This document shows, one piece after another, positions 18,146 through 27,265 of a DNA stretch of 64,000 nucleotides; position 1 is the stretch's first letter; each line of letters starts with the position of its first letter. The notes under the pieces were generated by a model, which worked only from the letters and a program-made list of their open reading frames with translations, made no database searches and was not told where the DNA came from. A program made the position numbers and the translations under genes. This stretch comes from DASYTH01 sp035762905 (GTDB lineage: Bacteria > Actinomycetota > Actinomycetes > Mycobacteriales > Pseudonocardiaceae): NCBI RefSeq assembly GCF_035762905.1, contig NZ_DASUCC010000034.1, forward strand, positions 1-64,000, read 5' to 3'.

Positions 18146-19306
18146 GTGCCGCCCGCCGACTACGCCCCAGCCGGGCTCCCCATCCGGGAGTACCTCCTGG
18201 TTCTGCTCACCGCGGCGGTGCTGACCTTCCTGGCCACCCCTCTGGTGCGGCTGCTGGCGTTCCGGATCGGCGCGGTGGCCTACCCGCGCAGGCGCGACGT
18301 GCACACCGCGCCGATGCCCCGGCTCGGCGGGCTGGCCATGTACGTGGGCGTGTGCGGGGGGATGCTGCTCGCCCACCAGCTGCCGGCGTTGCGCCGGGCG
18401 TTCGACTACTCGCTGGATCCGATGGCCGTCCTGGTCGGCGGCGGCGTGATCCTGCTGATCGGGCTGCTGGACGACCGGCTGGAGCTGGACTCGCTGACCA
18501 AGCTCGCCGGGCAGACCACCTCGGCCGGCATCCTGGTGCTGCTCGGCCTGCAGTGGTTCGTGTTCTGGGTGCCGTGGGGCGCCGATGACGGCGGCGGGTC
18601 GATGCTGATCCTCGATCAGAACCAGGGCGGCCTGCTGGTCGTGCTGCTCGTGGTGACGATGGTCAACGCGATGAACTTCGTCGACGGGCTGGACGGCCTT
18701 GCCGCCGGCATCGGGCTGATCTCGGCCAGCGCCATGCTGGCGTTCTCGCTCAACCTGCTCAAGAAGACCGGCGGGGACGTGCAGAACTACGCGCCCGCGC
18801 TGATCGCGGCCGCGCTGGCCGGGGCCTGTCTCGGGTTCCTGCCGCACAACTTCCAGCCGGCCCGGATCTTCATGGGCGACTCGGGCTCGATGCTGATCGG
18901 GCTGATGCTCGCCGCGTCCAGCACGTCCGCCTCCGGCAAGGTGGCCAACTCGCAGAGCGGCGCGGCGGTGAACACGCTGGCGCTGCTCTCGCCGCTGCTG
19001 GTGGTCGCCGCCGTGCTGTTCGTGCCGCTGCTGGACCTGCTGATGGCCGTGGCCAGACGGACCCGCAGGGGCATGTCGCCGTTCCACGCCGACAAGATGC
19101 ACCTGCACCACCGGCTGCTGGAGATCGGCCACTCGCAGCGCCGCGCGGTGCTGCTGATCTACCTGTGGGCGGCGGTGCTGGCGTTCGGCACGGTGGCGTT
19201 GGCGCTGTTCGACGAGTTCGTTGTGGTCTGGGGAATCGGCATCGGTCTGCTGTTCGCGCTGCTGGTCTCCGCCATCCCCCGATTGCGTGACGTTCGGCGC
19301 TCCTGA
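18146..19306 (+). CDS. wecA: polyprenyl-phosphate GlcNAc-1-phosphate transferase (WecA/Rfe type)
   Basis: 386 aa, about 11 membrane helices, MraY/WecA family. It moves GlcNAc-1-phosphate from UDP-GlcNAc to a polyprenyl phosphate at the inner membrane face. In mycolata this is the first step of the arabinogalactan linker. Family motifs seen are GLLDDRLEL, the NAMNFVDGLDGLAAG cytoplasmic loop, FMGDSGSMLIG and the HLHHRLLEIGHSQRR basic loop. The start is the GTG at 18146. About 200 bp follow before the ATP synthase genes. An AftA-like enzyme later in the window fits the same cell-wall polymer. Confidence 0.93.
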   Translation: MPPADYAPAGLPIREYLLVLLTAAVLTFLATPLVRLLAFRIGAVAYPRRRDVHTAPMPRLGGLAMYVGVCGGMLLAHQLPALRRAFDYSLDPMAVLVGGGVILLIGLLDDRLELDSLTKLAGQTTSAGILVLLGLQWFVFWVPWGADDGGGSMLILDQNQGGLLVVLLVVTMVNAMNFVDGLDGLAAGIGLISASAMLAFSLNLLKKTGGDVQNYAPALIAAALAGACLGFLPHNFQPARIFMGDSGSMLIGLMLAASSTSASGKVANSQSGAAVNTLALLSPLLVVAAVLFVPLLDLLMAVARRTRRGMSPFHADKMHLHHRLLEIGHSQRRAVLLIYLWAAVLAFGTVALALFDEFVVVWGIGIGLLFALLVSAIPRLRDVRRS

Positions 19307-19504
19307 CCCGCGGCCGGAAAAGCGTCGCGGGCCACCCGTTTCCACCCGGTCGAGTGGCCTGGCACACAGCATCCTGACCTGCGCGGGCCGTGCGAAAGTC
19401 GGTTAACAACCGTGTGGTAGCGTCCCGTTTGTCCCTGGGACGAAAGGGACGCCGGCCGCGTCTGCGGTGAATCAGGGGACCTTTGCCTGGTAGCACCGCA
19501 GCCA

Positions 19505-19570
19505 ATGACACCGACCGACGAAGGAGAGCTGCACTTGAGTGATCATCACGCACCTGCAGCGCTCCGGTAG
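19505..19570 (+). CDS. short reading frame ahead of the atp operon (leader peptide or frameshifted N-terminus)
   Basis: ATG at 19505 reads MTPTDEGELH, then LSDHHAPAALR, then TAG. An internal TTG at 19535 has AAGGAGAG 6 nt upstream, a strong binding site. The stop ends 7 nt before the ATG of the AtpI-like gene, so translation could be coupled. Alternatively it is the true N-terminal tail of that protein, separated by a one-base frameshift. Confidence 0.35.
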   Translation: MTPTDEGELHLSDHHAPAALR

Positions 19571-19577
19571 GGCAGCC

Positions 19578-19784
19578 ATGCCGAACAAGCCGGCGAGCCC
19601 GCGGGAGCTCATCGGCGTCGGCTCGGCGATCGCGGGGTTGGTCGCCGGAGGCATGTTGTTGGGGTGGTTCGTGGATTCCAGAGCGGACACCCTTCCGGTC
19701 TTCGTGTTCATCGGTCTCGCGGTCGGCATGATCACCGCGAGCTACTACGCCTACGTCAAGTTCCGTAACTTCATGAAGGATTGA
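19578..19784 (+). CDS. AtpZ/AtpI-like ATP synthase accessory membrane protein
   Basis: 68 aa from the ATG at 19578; a GTG at 19539 in the same frame would give 81. Two hydrophobic helices (LIGVGSAIAGLVAGGMLLGW and VFVFIGLAVGMITASYYAY) and a basic end (KFRNFMKD) match the AtpZ-type partner of the ATP synthase, which helps c-ring assembly or ion supply in other bacteria. It is the first structural gene of the operon. The N-terminus is uncertain because the best ribosome binding site serves an overlapping short frame. Confidence 0.8.
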   Translation: MPNKPASPRELIGVGSAIAGLVAGGMLLGWFVDSRADTLPVFVFIGLAVGMITASYYAYVKFRNFMKD

Positions 19785-19801
19785 GGGTCGAGGGTCCAGT
19801 C

Positions 19802-20209
19802 GTGTCAGCCATGCAAGCCGCTGCGGCGAACGTCCCGGCCGCCATCGTCGTAAACCTGCGCAAACCGGTGCTGATCGCCGCCGGCATCGGCGTCGTCGGC
19901 CTGGTCGTGTGCGGGCTGCTCGGGCACATCGTGATGGGAATCCTTGGCATCGTGGGCATGGGCCTCGGGGTGCTGAACACCCGGCTGCTGCAGAAGTCCG
20001 TGATCAAGGTGATCGCCAGTGAGAACCCGAGCAAGATGGCGATCGGCCGGTCCTCGGTGCCGCGGCTGCTGCTGATCACCGCGCTGGCGTTCGCGCTCGG
20101 CATCTTCGTCCGGCCGGACGGGCTCGGGGTGTTCTTCGGTCTGGCCATCTTCCAGGTGATCATCATGGCCACCACGGCCGCGCCCGTCATGAAGGAGCGT
20201 CGCAAGTGA
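19802..20209 (+). CDS. atpI: ATP synthase protein I (AtpI) family membrane protein
   Basis: 135 aa from the GTG at 19802, which has a GAGGGT ribosome binding site 6 nt upstream. Four hydrophobic segments (about 22-40, 44-60, 84-100 and 106-125) resemble the uncI/AtpI protein encoded ahead of atpB in most atp operons. AtpI is proposed to assist c-ring assembly. Its stop overlaps the GTG of atpB. Confidence 0.85.
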   Translation: MSAMQAAAANVPAAIVVNLRKPVLIAAGIGVVGLVVCGLLGHIVMGILGIVGMGLGVLNTRLLQKSVIKVIASENPSKMAIGRSSVPRLLLITALAFALGIFVRPDGLGVFFGLAIFQVIIMATTAAPVMKERRK

Positions 20210-20943
20210 TCGGGGAGCGAATCCTGGCCGCCGAGGGCACCGAGGTCCAGATCGGCCACCACATCGAGTTCCAGGCGCTTGGCATGACGTTCAACCTCGA
20301 CACGATCCTCGGCACGCTGTTCGCCGCCGGGATCGTGGTCGGGTTGGGGCTGTTCGTGCGCGCGAAGGTCACCGCCGGGGTGCCGAACGGGACGCAGCTG
20401 TTCTTCGAGTCGGTGATCAGCTTCCTGCGCAACCAGGTGGAGACCAGCATCGGGGTGCGCACCGCGCCGTTCCTGGTGCCGCTGTCGGTCGCGCTGTTCG
20501 TGTTCATCCTGGCCTGCAACTGGATCGTGATCCTGCCGCTGCACCACTACCTGCCGCCGCCGACCGCGGACGTCAACCTGGTCTATCCGATGGCGCTGAT
20601 GGTGTTCTTCTGGCGCCAGGTGTCCGGATCGCGCCAGCACGGCGGTGCCGGCCGGCAGTTCCTGCACATCGCCAAGGGCCACCAGCCGGCGCTCGCGCCG
20701 ATGTGGCTGCTCGAGGAGATCACCAGCTTCGTCTCGCACGCGCTGCGACTGTTCGGCAACCTGTTCGCCGGCGGCGTGATGCTCGCGCTTTTCGGACTGA
20801 TTCCGGCCTGGATCGCGTGGGCGCCGACCACGGCGTGGAAGTTGTTCGACATGTTCATCGGACTTATCCAGGCATTCATCTTCGCGTTCCTCACCATCAT
20901 CTACTTCGCACAGTCGATGGAGGACCGGGAAGCGCACCACTGA
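20206..20943 (+). CDS. atpB: F0F1 ATP synthase subunit a
   Basis: 245 aa integral membrane stator subunit that forms the proton half-channels against the c-ring. The essential arginine lies in the signature SHALRLFGNLFAGG near the C-terminal third. The last helices (FIGLIQAFIFAFLTIIYFAQ) carry the conserved Gln of the exit channel. AAGGAG lies 9 nt before the GTG start. The length matches mycobacterial AtpB. A 60-bp gap with an AGGAG site precedes atpE. Confidence 0.96.
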   Translation: MIGERILAAEGTEVQIGHHIEFQALGMTFNLDTILGTLFAAGIVVGLGLFVRAKVTAGVPNGTQLFFESVISFLRNQVETSIGVRTAPFLVPLSVALFVFILACNWIVILPLHHYLPPPTADVNLVYPMALMVFFWRQVSGSRQHGGAGRQFLHIAKGHQPALAPMWLLEEITSFVSHALRLFGNLFAGGVMLALFGLIPAWIAWAPTTAWKLFDMFIGLIQAFIFAFLTIIYFAQSMEDREAHH

Positions 20944-21003
20944 CGCTGTGAAGTTTTTGTCCAATAGTTCGTCGTTGCACACAGAGAATGAACAGGAGTT
21001 TCG

Positions 21004-21255
21004 ATGGCAGACGTCGGAGAGTCGCTCGTCACGATGGGCGCCTACATCGGTGGTGGCCTAGCACTCGCCGGCGGTGCGGCCGGTGCCTCCATCGGTGACG
21101 GTCTGGCCGGTAGCCAGCTCGTCGCCGGTGTGGCCCGGCAGCCGGAGGCTCAGGGACGGCTGTTCACGCCGTTCTTCCTCACGGTCGCGTTCGCCGAAGG
21201 GAACTACTTCATCAACGTGGCGTTCGCGGCGTTGTTGATGTTCGCTCTCGCTTGA
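21004..21255 (+). CDS. atpE: F0F1 ATP synthase subunit c
   Basis: 83 aa hairpin of two helices. The proton-carrying Glu65 is in TVAFAEGNYFINVAF and the polar loop RQPE is at 45-48. The helix-1 glycine pattern (GGGLALAGGAAGASIGDG) is intact. This is the family of the bedaquiline target in mycobacteria. An AGGAG site lies 6-8 nt upstream of the start. Its stop overlaps the first b-subunit gene. Confidence 0.97.
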   Translation: MADVGESLVTMGAYIGGGLALAGGAAGASIGDGLAGSQLVAGVARQPEAQGRLFTPFFLTVAFAEGNYFINVAFAALLMFALA

Positions 21256-21764
21256 TGACCGCCATGACCATGATGCCGTTGGCCCAGGAAGAAGAGCCGA
21301 ACAACTTCCTCGTACCGAACGGCACCATCATCGTCGAGACGATCATCATCATCGCGGTGCTGATCATCTTCTTCCGGTACATCGTGCCGCCGATCCGCAA
21401 GGCGATGCACGAACGCAACGAGATGGTGCAGCGTTCTCTTGACGAGAGCCGTGCGGCCGAGGAGAAGTTCCGGCAGGCCGAGCAGCGCTACCAGGCGGCT
21501 CTGGCCGAAGCCAGGAGCGAGGCGGCCCGGATCCGGGACGCCGCGCGTGCCGAGGGCCAGAAGACGTTGGACGAGCTGCGTTCCCGGGCCTCGGCCGAGG
21601 TCGCCGAGCTGCGGGCGGAGGCGGCCCGCCAGCTCGACGCGGAAAAGGACCGGGTGCTCGCCGATCTGGAGCCGCGGGTCCAGGACCTCGGCGCCGACCT
21701 GGCCGGCCGGGTGATCGGTGAGGATGCCGGTTCCGGCACCACGGGCCGAAAGGGGACCCGCTGA
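21255..21764 (+). CDS. atpF: F0F1 ATP synthase subunit b
   Basis: 169 aa from the ATG at 21255, which overlaps the atpE stop (TGATG). A short polar N-terminus and NFLVPNGT lead into one membrane helix (about 24-42). A long charged coiled coil (about 50-155) forms the peripheral stalk. The FLVPNGT start matches mycobacterial AtpF, so this is the b partner. The second b-like subunit is encoded next. Confidence 0.95.
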   Translation: MTAMTMMPLAQEEEPNNFLVPNGTIIVETIIIIAVLIIFFRYIVPPIRKAMHERNEMVQRSLDESRAAEEKFRQAEQRYQAALAEARSEAARIRDAARAEGQKTLDELRSRASAEVAELRAEAARQLDAEKDRVLADLEPRVQDLGADLAGRVIGEDAGSGTTGRKGTR

Positions 21765-22315
21765 TGGCAGCGTTCATCGCCGAGCTGATCGCCTTCGCGC
21801 TGATCCTCTACGTGCTCTGGCGCTACGTCGCGCCACCGGTGCGCGGGCTGATGCACAAGCAGCAGGCGACGATCGGCAAGCAGGTCGAGTTCGGCGTGCA
21901 GGCGAGCGAGCGGCTGGCCGAGGCGGAGCGGAAGTTCCAGGAGGCGGTCGCCGAGGCCCGCACCGAGGCGGCGAAGATCCGGGACTCCGCCCGGGCCGAC
22001 TCCCAGCGGATCGTCGAGGAGCTGCGCCAGTTCGCCCAGCAGGAGGTCGAGCGGATCCGGCAGCGCGGTCAGGACGACCTGGCCTCGATGCGGCTGCAGG
22101 TGATGCGCGAGCTGCGGGCCCGGATCGGCGAGCTGACCGTGGCCAGGGCCGACGAGCTGATCCGGGAGCGGCTGTCCGACGACACCCGGCGGTCGGCCAC
22201 GGTCGACCGGTTCCTCGGTGAGCTGGACGCCATGGCGGCACCCGAGCCGGCCGAGGCGCCCAAGCCACGCGCCCGGCGCACCCGGGCGAGCGCGACCAGC
22301 AAGGGGGAGAGCTGA
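21764..22315 (+). CDS. second b-type stalk subunit (b', counterpart of the N-terminal part of the mycobacterial b-delta fusion)
   Basis: 183 aa. The N-terminal membrane helix (about 2-20, AAFIAELIAFALILYVLW) is followed by a coiled coil to about residue 140. SATVDRFLGELDAM near the end corresponds to the end of the b half of mycobacterial AtpH. The tail is basic and rich in Ala and Pro. Its TGA overlaps the ATG of the delta gene by one base, in a different frame, so b' and delta are translated as separate but coupled proteins. The operon therefore encodes b and b' stalk subunits. Confidence 0.9.
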   Translation: MAAFIAELIAFALILYVLWRYVAPPVRGLMHKQQATIGKQVEFGVQASERLAEAERKFQEAVAEARTEAAKIRDSARADSQRIVEELRQFAQQEVERIRQRGQDDLASMRLQVMRELRARIGELTVARADELIRERLSDDTRRSATVDRFLGELDAMAAPEPAEAPKPRARRTRASATSKGES

Positions 22316-23133
22316 TGCAGTTCGCCAGCCGGGAGTCGATGCGCGAGGCGCGGGAGCGGTTCGAGGAGCTGATCTCCGCGGGCACCCCGGACACGCTGCG
22401 CTCGCTGGCCGACGAGCTGTTCGCGGTCGCCGGCGTCGTGGACCGGGAGCGCACCCTGCGCCGGCACCTAGCCGACCCGGCCACGTCCGAGGACAAGCGC
22501 AGAAGGCTCGCCGACACGGTGTTCGGCGGCAAGGTGTCCGACGCCGCCCTCGAGATCCTGCAGGGCCTGGTGGCCAGCCGGTGGTCGGCCGGCGGGGATC
22601 TGGTCGACGCGGTGGAGACCCTGGCCCGGTTGGCCGCGCTGGCCGTGGCCGAGCGGGACGACGCGATCGAGGACGTCGAGGACGAGCTGTTCCGGTTCGC
22701 CCGGGTGCTGGCCGCCCAGCCGCGGCTGCGTGACCTGCTCGCCGACCAACTGCAGCCGGTGGACGGCCGGCTCGAGCTGCTCGACCGGCTGCTGTCCGGC
22801 AAGGCCCACCCGGTCACGCTGCAGTTGCTGCGGCAGGTGGTCCGGCTGCCCCGGGGCCGCAACCTCGACGCGGTGGCGGCCCGGCTCGCCGAGCTGGCCG
22901 CCGAACGGCGCGGCCGCTCGGTTGCGGTGGTCACGGCCGCCGCGCCGCTGACCGCGGAGCAGGAGGCCCGGCTCACCGACATCCTTTCCCGGATCTACGG
23001 CCGCGCGATCGACGTGCAGATCGAGCTGGACGCCGGCGTGCTCGGCGGCCTGGTGGTCCGGGTCGGCGACGAGCGGATCGACGGCAGCGTCGCGGCCCGG
23101 CTGGCGGCGGCCCGCCAGCGACTGTCCGGGTGA
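22315..23133 (+). CDS. atpH: F0F1 ATP synthase subunit delta
   Basis: 272 aa, longer than the roughly 180 of E. coli delta and matching the delta part of the mycobacterial b-delta protein, including an extra N-terminal helical region (about 1-95). The delta signature near the C-terminus is VVTAAAPLTAEQEARLTDIL followed by GGLVVRVGDERIDGSVAARL. It joins the peripheral stalk to the top of F1. The start overlaps the b' stop. Confidence 0.94.
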   Translation: MQFASRESMREARERFEELISAGTPDTLRSLADELFAVAGVVDRERTLRRHLADPATSEDKRRRLADTVFGGKVSDAALEILQGLVASRWSAGGDLVDAVETLARLAALAVAERDDAIEDVEDELFRFARVLAAQPRLRDLLADQLQPVDGRLELLDRLLSGKAHPVTLQLLRQVVRLPRGRNLDAVAARLAELAAERRGRSVAVVTAAAPLTAEQEARLTDILSRIYGRAIDVQIELDAGVLGGLVVRVGDERIDGSVAARLAAARQRLSG

Positions 23134-23185
23134 GACGCCCCCACAGACCAGACCGACAACGCAAGAGAACAGGGACCCAATAGCC

Positions 23186-24832
23186 ATGGCGGAGCTGACG
23201 ATCTCCTCAGACGAGATCCGGAGCGCGATCGAGAACTACGTCTCCACCTTCTCGCCGGAGCCTTCGCGCGAGGAGGTGGGCACCGTCTCGGAGGCCTACG
23301 ACGGGATCGCCCTCGTCGAAGGCCTGCCCTCGGCGGTGACCAGTGAGCTGCTCGAGTTCGAGGGCGGCGTGCTCGGCGTCGCGCTGAACCTCGACGTGCA
23401 CGAGATCGGCACGGTCATCCTCGGTGACTTCGACAAGATCGAGGAGGGCCAGCCGGTCAAGCGGACCGGTCGGGTGCTGTCCGTGCCGGTCGGCGATGCG
23501 TTCCTCGGCCGGGTGGTCAACCCGCTCGCCGAGCCGATCGACGGCCTTGGCGACATCGAGACGAGCGACCGGCGCGCGCTGGAGTTGCAGGCGCCGAGCG
23601 TGATCGACCGTCAGCCGGTGAAGGAGCCGCTGCAGACCGGCCTCAAGGCGATCGACGCGATGACGCCGATCGGCCGCGGCCAGCGTCAGCTGATCATCGG
23701 CGACCGCAAGACCGGCAAGACGGCGGTGTGCGTCGACACGATCATCAACCAGAAGCAGAACTGGGCCAGCGGCGACCCGAAGCGCCAGGTGCGCTGCATC
23801 TACGTGGCGATCGGCCAGAAGGGCACCACGATCGCCGGTGTGCGGCAGGCGCTGGACGACGCCGGAGCGCTGGAGTACACCACGATCGTCGCCGCGCCCG
23901 CCTCCGACTCGGCCGGCTTCAAGTGGCTGGCCCCGTACACCGGCTCGGCCATCGGCCAGCACTGGATGTACGAGGGCAAGCACGTCCTGATCGTGTTCGA
24001 CGACCTGACCAAGCAGGCCGAGGCCTACCGGGCGATCTCGCTGCTGCTGCGCCGCCCGCCGGGCCGCGAGGCGTTCCCCGGTGACGTGTTCTACCTGCAC
24101 TCCCGCCTGCTCGAGCGCTGCGCGAAGCTGTCCGACAAGCTCGGCGGCGGCTCGATGACCGGTCTGCCGCTGATCGAGACCAAGGCCAACGACATCTCGG
24201 CCTACATCCCGACCAACGTCATCTCGATCACCGACGGTCAGTGCTTCCTCGAGGCGGATCTGTTCAACCAGGGTGTCCGGCCGGCGATCAACGTCGGTGT
24301 CTCGGTCTCCCGGGTGGGCGGCAGCGCGCAGATCAGGGCCATGCGCAAGGTGGCCGGGTCGCTGCGGCTGGACCTGTCCCAGTACCGCGAGCTGGAGGCG
24401 TTCGCCGCGTTCGCCTCCGACCTCGATGCCACCTCCCGGGCGCAACTCGAGCGCGGGGTGCGGCTGGTGGAGGTGCTCAAGCAGCCCCAGTTCTCCCCGA
24501 TGCCGGCCGAGGAGCAGGTGGTGGTCATCTACGCCGGCACCCAGGGCCACCTGGACACGGTCCCGGTCGGCGACGTCAAGCGGTTCGAGTCCGAGCTGCT
24601 CGACTACGTCCGGCATCACGCCGAGGGGATGCTGGCCGACATCCGCGAGTCGGGTGAGCTGTCCGAGGACGCCGAGAAGCGGCTGGTCGACGTGATCGAC
24701 GAGGTGAAGAAGAACTTCACCGCGTCGGACGGCAGCTCGGTGGTCAACGAGGCCGCCGCAAAGGCCATGGATCCGGACTCCGAGGGTCGCGAGTCGGTCA
24801 AGGTCCGGCGGCCGGCGCCGAAGAAGGGCTAG
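23186..24832 (+). CDS. atpA: F0F1 ATP synthase subunit alpha
   Basis: 548 aa non-catalytic nucleotide-binding subunit of F1. Walker A is GDRKTGKTAV (Lys178). IPTNVISITDGQ and the arginine-finger region (GVSVSRVGGSAQ) are intact. The C-terminal extension (about 515-548, ending RRPAPKKG) is longer than in E. coli; mycobacterial alpha subunits also carry an extension, known to suppress ATP hydrolysis. Confidence 0.97.
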   Translation: MAELTISSDEIRSAIENYVSTFSPEPSREEVGTVSEAYDGIALVEGLPSAVTSELLEFEGGVLGVALNLDVHEIGTVILGDFDKIEEGQPVKRTGRVLSVPVGDAFLGRVVNPLAEPIDGLGDIETSDRRALELQAPSVIDRQPVKEPLQTGLKAIDAMTPIGRGQRQLIIGDRKTGKTAVCVDTIINQKQNWASGDPKRQVRCIYVAIGQKGTTIAGVRQALDDAGALEYTTIVAAPASDSAGFKWLAPYTGSAIGQHWMYEGKHVLIVFDDLTKQAEAYRAISLLLRRPPGREAFPGDVFYLHSRLLERCAKLSDKLGGGSMTGLPLIETKANDISAYIPTNVISITDGQCFLEADLFNQGVRPAINVGVSVSRVGGSAQIRAMRKVAGSLRLDLSQYRELEAFAAFASDLDATSRAQLERGVRLVEVLKQPQFSPMPAEEQVVVIYAGTQGHLDTVPVGDVKRFESELLDYVRHHAEGMLADIRESGELSEDAEKRLVDVIDEVKKNFTASDGSSVVNEAAAKAMDPDSEGRESVKVRRPAPKKG

Positions 24833-24836
24833 TCGT

Positions 24837-25787
24837 ATGGCTGCACAACTACGGGTCCTCCGGCGACGGATCCGCGCCACCAAGTCGATGCGGAAGATCA
24901 CCAAAGCGCAGGAGCTGATCGCCACCTCGCGCATCGCCAAGGCGCAGGCGCGGGTGGAGGCGGCGCGCCCGTACACCGAGGGGATCACCGGGGTGGTCTC
25001 GGCCCTGGCCGAGACCGCGGCCCTGGACCACCCGTTGCTGGTGGAGCGGGAGAACCCGGACCTGGCCGCGGTGCTCGTGGTGACCAGCGACCGGGGCCTG
25101 GCCGGCGGCTACAACGCCAACGTGCTGCGCCGGGCCGAGGAGCTGTTCGCGCTGCTCCGGGACCAGGGCAAGGAACCGGTGCTGTACGTGATCGGCCGCA
25201 AGGGCGTCAACTACTACCGGTTCCGGCAGCGTCCGGTCGCCGAGGCGTGGACCGGCTTCTCCGAGCAGCCGACCTACGAGGCCGCCGCGACGATCGCGCG
25301 GACGCTGGTGACCGCGTTCCTCGCCGGCACCGAGTACGCCGAGGACGACGCCGCGCCGCTGGGCACCGGTGAGGACACCGCGGCGCTCAACGCCGACGAG
25401 ATCCACATCGTCTACACCGAGTTCCGCAGCATGCTGAGCCAGGTCGCGGTGGCGCACCGGCTGGCGCCGATCGAGGTCGAGTACGGCGCCGAGGTCAGCG
25501 GGGAGCCGACGCTCTACGAGTTCGAGCCGGACGCGGACGCGCTGTTCGGGACGCTGCTGCCGCGGTACCTGTCCACCCGGGTGTACACCGCCCTGCTGGA
25601 GTCCGCGGCGTCGGAGTCGGCGTCGCGCCGCCGGGCGATGAAGGCCGCGACCGACAACGCCAACGAGCTCATCACCGGCCTGACGCTGCAAGCGAACCGG
25701 GCCCGCCAGGCTCAGATCACCCAGGAGATCAGCGAGATCGTCGGCGGCGCCAACGCGCTCGCCGCTGCCGCAGGAAGTAGTGATTAG
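24837..25787 (+). CDS. atpG: F0F1 ATP synthase subunit gamma
   Basis: 316 aa central rotor shaft. The N-terminal helix (QLRVLRRRIRATKSMRKITK) and the C-terminal signature (ATDNANELITGLTLQANRAR) form the antiparallel coiled coil inside F1. An acidic insertion near 170-180 (EYAEDDAAPLGTGEDTAA) lies where actinobacterial gamma subunits carry an extra loop. It starts 4 nt after atpA. Confidence 0.97.
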   Translation: MAAQLRVLRRRIRATKSMRKITKAQELIATSRIAKAQARVEAARPYTEGITGVVSALAETAALDHPLLVERENPDLAAVLVVTSDRGLAGGYNANVLRRAEELFALLRDQGKEPVLYVIGRKGVNYYRFRQRPVAEAWTGFSEQPTYEAAATIARTLVTAFLAGTEYAEDDAAPLGTGEDTAALNADEIHIVYTEFRSMLSQVAVAHRLAPIEVEYGAEVSGEPTLYEFEPDADALFGTLLPRYLSTRVYTALLESAASESASRRRAMKAATDNANELITGLTLQANRARQAQITQEISEIVGGANALAAAAGSSD

Positions 25788-25789
25788 CG

Positions 25790-27238
25790 ATGACAACGAC
25801 AAAGCCGACCACGCCGGCGGCACCGTCCACCAACACCGGCCGCGTCCTGCGGATCACCGGGCCCGTCGTGGACGTCGAGTTCCCGCGTGACTCGGTGCCC
25901 GAGCTGTACAGCGCACTGCACGCGGAGATCGAGTTCGAGCAGCTGGCCAAGACGCTGACCCTGGAGGTGGCCCAGCACCTCGGCGAGAACGTGGTGCGCG
26001 CGGTGTCCATGCAGCCCACCGACGGGCTGACCCGGGGCGTCGAGGTGGTCGACACCGGGCGGTCCATCTCGGTGCCGGTCGGCGACGAGGTCAAGGGCCA
26101 CGTGTTCAACGCCCTCGGTGCCTGCCTGGACGAGCCGGGCTACGGCAAGGACCTGGAGTGGTGGTCGATCCACCGAAAGCCGCCGGCGTTCGACCAGCTC
26201 GAGGGCCGCACCGAGATGCTGGAGACCGGCCTCAAGGTGATCGACCTGCTCACCCCGTACGTGCGCGGTGGCAAGATCGGCCTGTTCGGCGGCGCCGGCG
26301 TGGGCAAGACCGTGCTGATCCAGGAGATGATCAACCGGATCGCCCGGGTGCACAAGGGAACCTCGGTGTTCGCCGGGGTGGGCGAGCGCACCCGTGAGGG
26401 CAACGACCTGTGGCTGGAGCTGCAGGAGGCCAACGTCCTCAAGGACACCGCACTGGTGTTCGGTCAGATGGACGAGCCGCCGGGCACCCGCATGCGGGTC
26501 GCGCTGTCGGCGCTGACCATGGCCGAGTGGTTCCGGGACGTGAAGGGCGTGGACGTCCTGCTGTTCATCGACAACATCTTCCGGTTCACCCAGGCCGGTT
26601 CCGAGGTGTCCACGCTGCTCGGCCGGATGCCGTCCGCGGTGGGCTACCAGCCGACCCTGGCCGACGAGATGGGCGAGCTGCAGGAGCGGATCACCTCGAC
26701 CAAGGGCCGGTCGATCACCTCGATGCAGGCGATCTACGTGCCCGCGGACGACTACACCGACCCGGCGCCGGCCACCACGTTCGCCCACCTGGACGCCACC
26801 ACGGAGTTGTCCCGAGACGTGTTCTCCAAGGGCATCTTCCCGGCGGTGGACCCGCTGGCGTCCAGCTCGACCATTCTGGACCCGACCATCGTCGGCGAGG
26901 ACCACTACCGCGTCGCGCAGGAGGTCATCCGGATTCTCCAGCGGTACAAGGACCTGCAGGACATCATCGCCATCCTCGGTATCGACGAGCTGTCCGAAGA
27001 GGACAAGCAGCTGGTCGGCCGGGCCCGGCGGATCGAGCGGTTCCTGTCGCAGAACATGATGGCCGCCGAGCAGTTCACCGGGCAGCCGGGTTCGACCGTG
27101 CCGCTCAAGGAGACCGTCGAGGCGTTCGACAAGCTGACCAAGGGCGACTTCGACCACATTCCGGAGCAGGCGTTCTTCCTGATCGGCGGGCTGGAGGACC
27201 TGGAGCGCCGGCACAAGGAGCTGACCTCCAAGAAGTGA
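25790..27238 (+). CDS. atpD: F0F1 ATP synthase subunit beta
   Basis: 482 aa catalytic subunit. Walker A is GGAGVGKTVL (Lys173), the catalytic GERTREGNDL follows, Walker B is VLLFIDNIFRF, and the DELSEED-like loop reads DELSEEDK. A short Pro/Thr-rich N-terminal leader (1-15) precedes the beta barrel. Start at 25790, two bases after the gamma stop. Confidence 0.98.
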   Translation: MTTTKPTTPAAPSTNTGRVLRITGPVVDVEFPRDSVPELYSALHAEIEFEQLAKTLTLEVAQHLGENVVRAVSMQPTDGLTRGVEVVDTGRSISVPVGDEVKGHVFNALGACLDEPGYGKDLEWWSIHRKPPAFDQLEGRTEMLETGLKVIDLLTPYVRGGKIGLFGGAGVGKTVLIQEMINRIARVHKGTSVFAGVGERTREGNDLWLELQEANVLKDTALVFGQMDEPPGTRMRVALSALTMAEWFRDVKGVDVLLFIDNIFRFTQAGSEVSTLLGRMPSAVGYQPTLADEMGELQERITSTKGRSITSMQAIYVPADDYTDPAPATTFAHLDATTELSRDVFSKGIFPAVDPLASSSTILDPTIVGEDHYRVAQEVIRILQRYKDLQDIIAILGIDELSEEDKQLVGRARRIERFLSQNMMAAEQFTGQPGSTVPLKETVEAFDKLTKGDFDHIPEQAFFLIGGLEDLERRHKELTSKK

Positions 27239-27265
27239 TGGGGTCCGTCTACAGAGGAGACTCAC

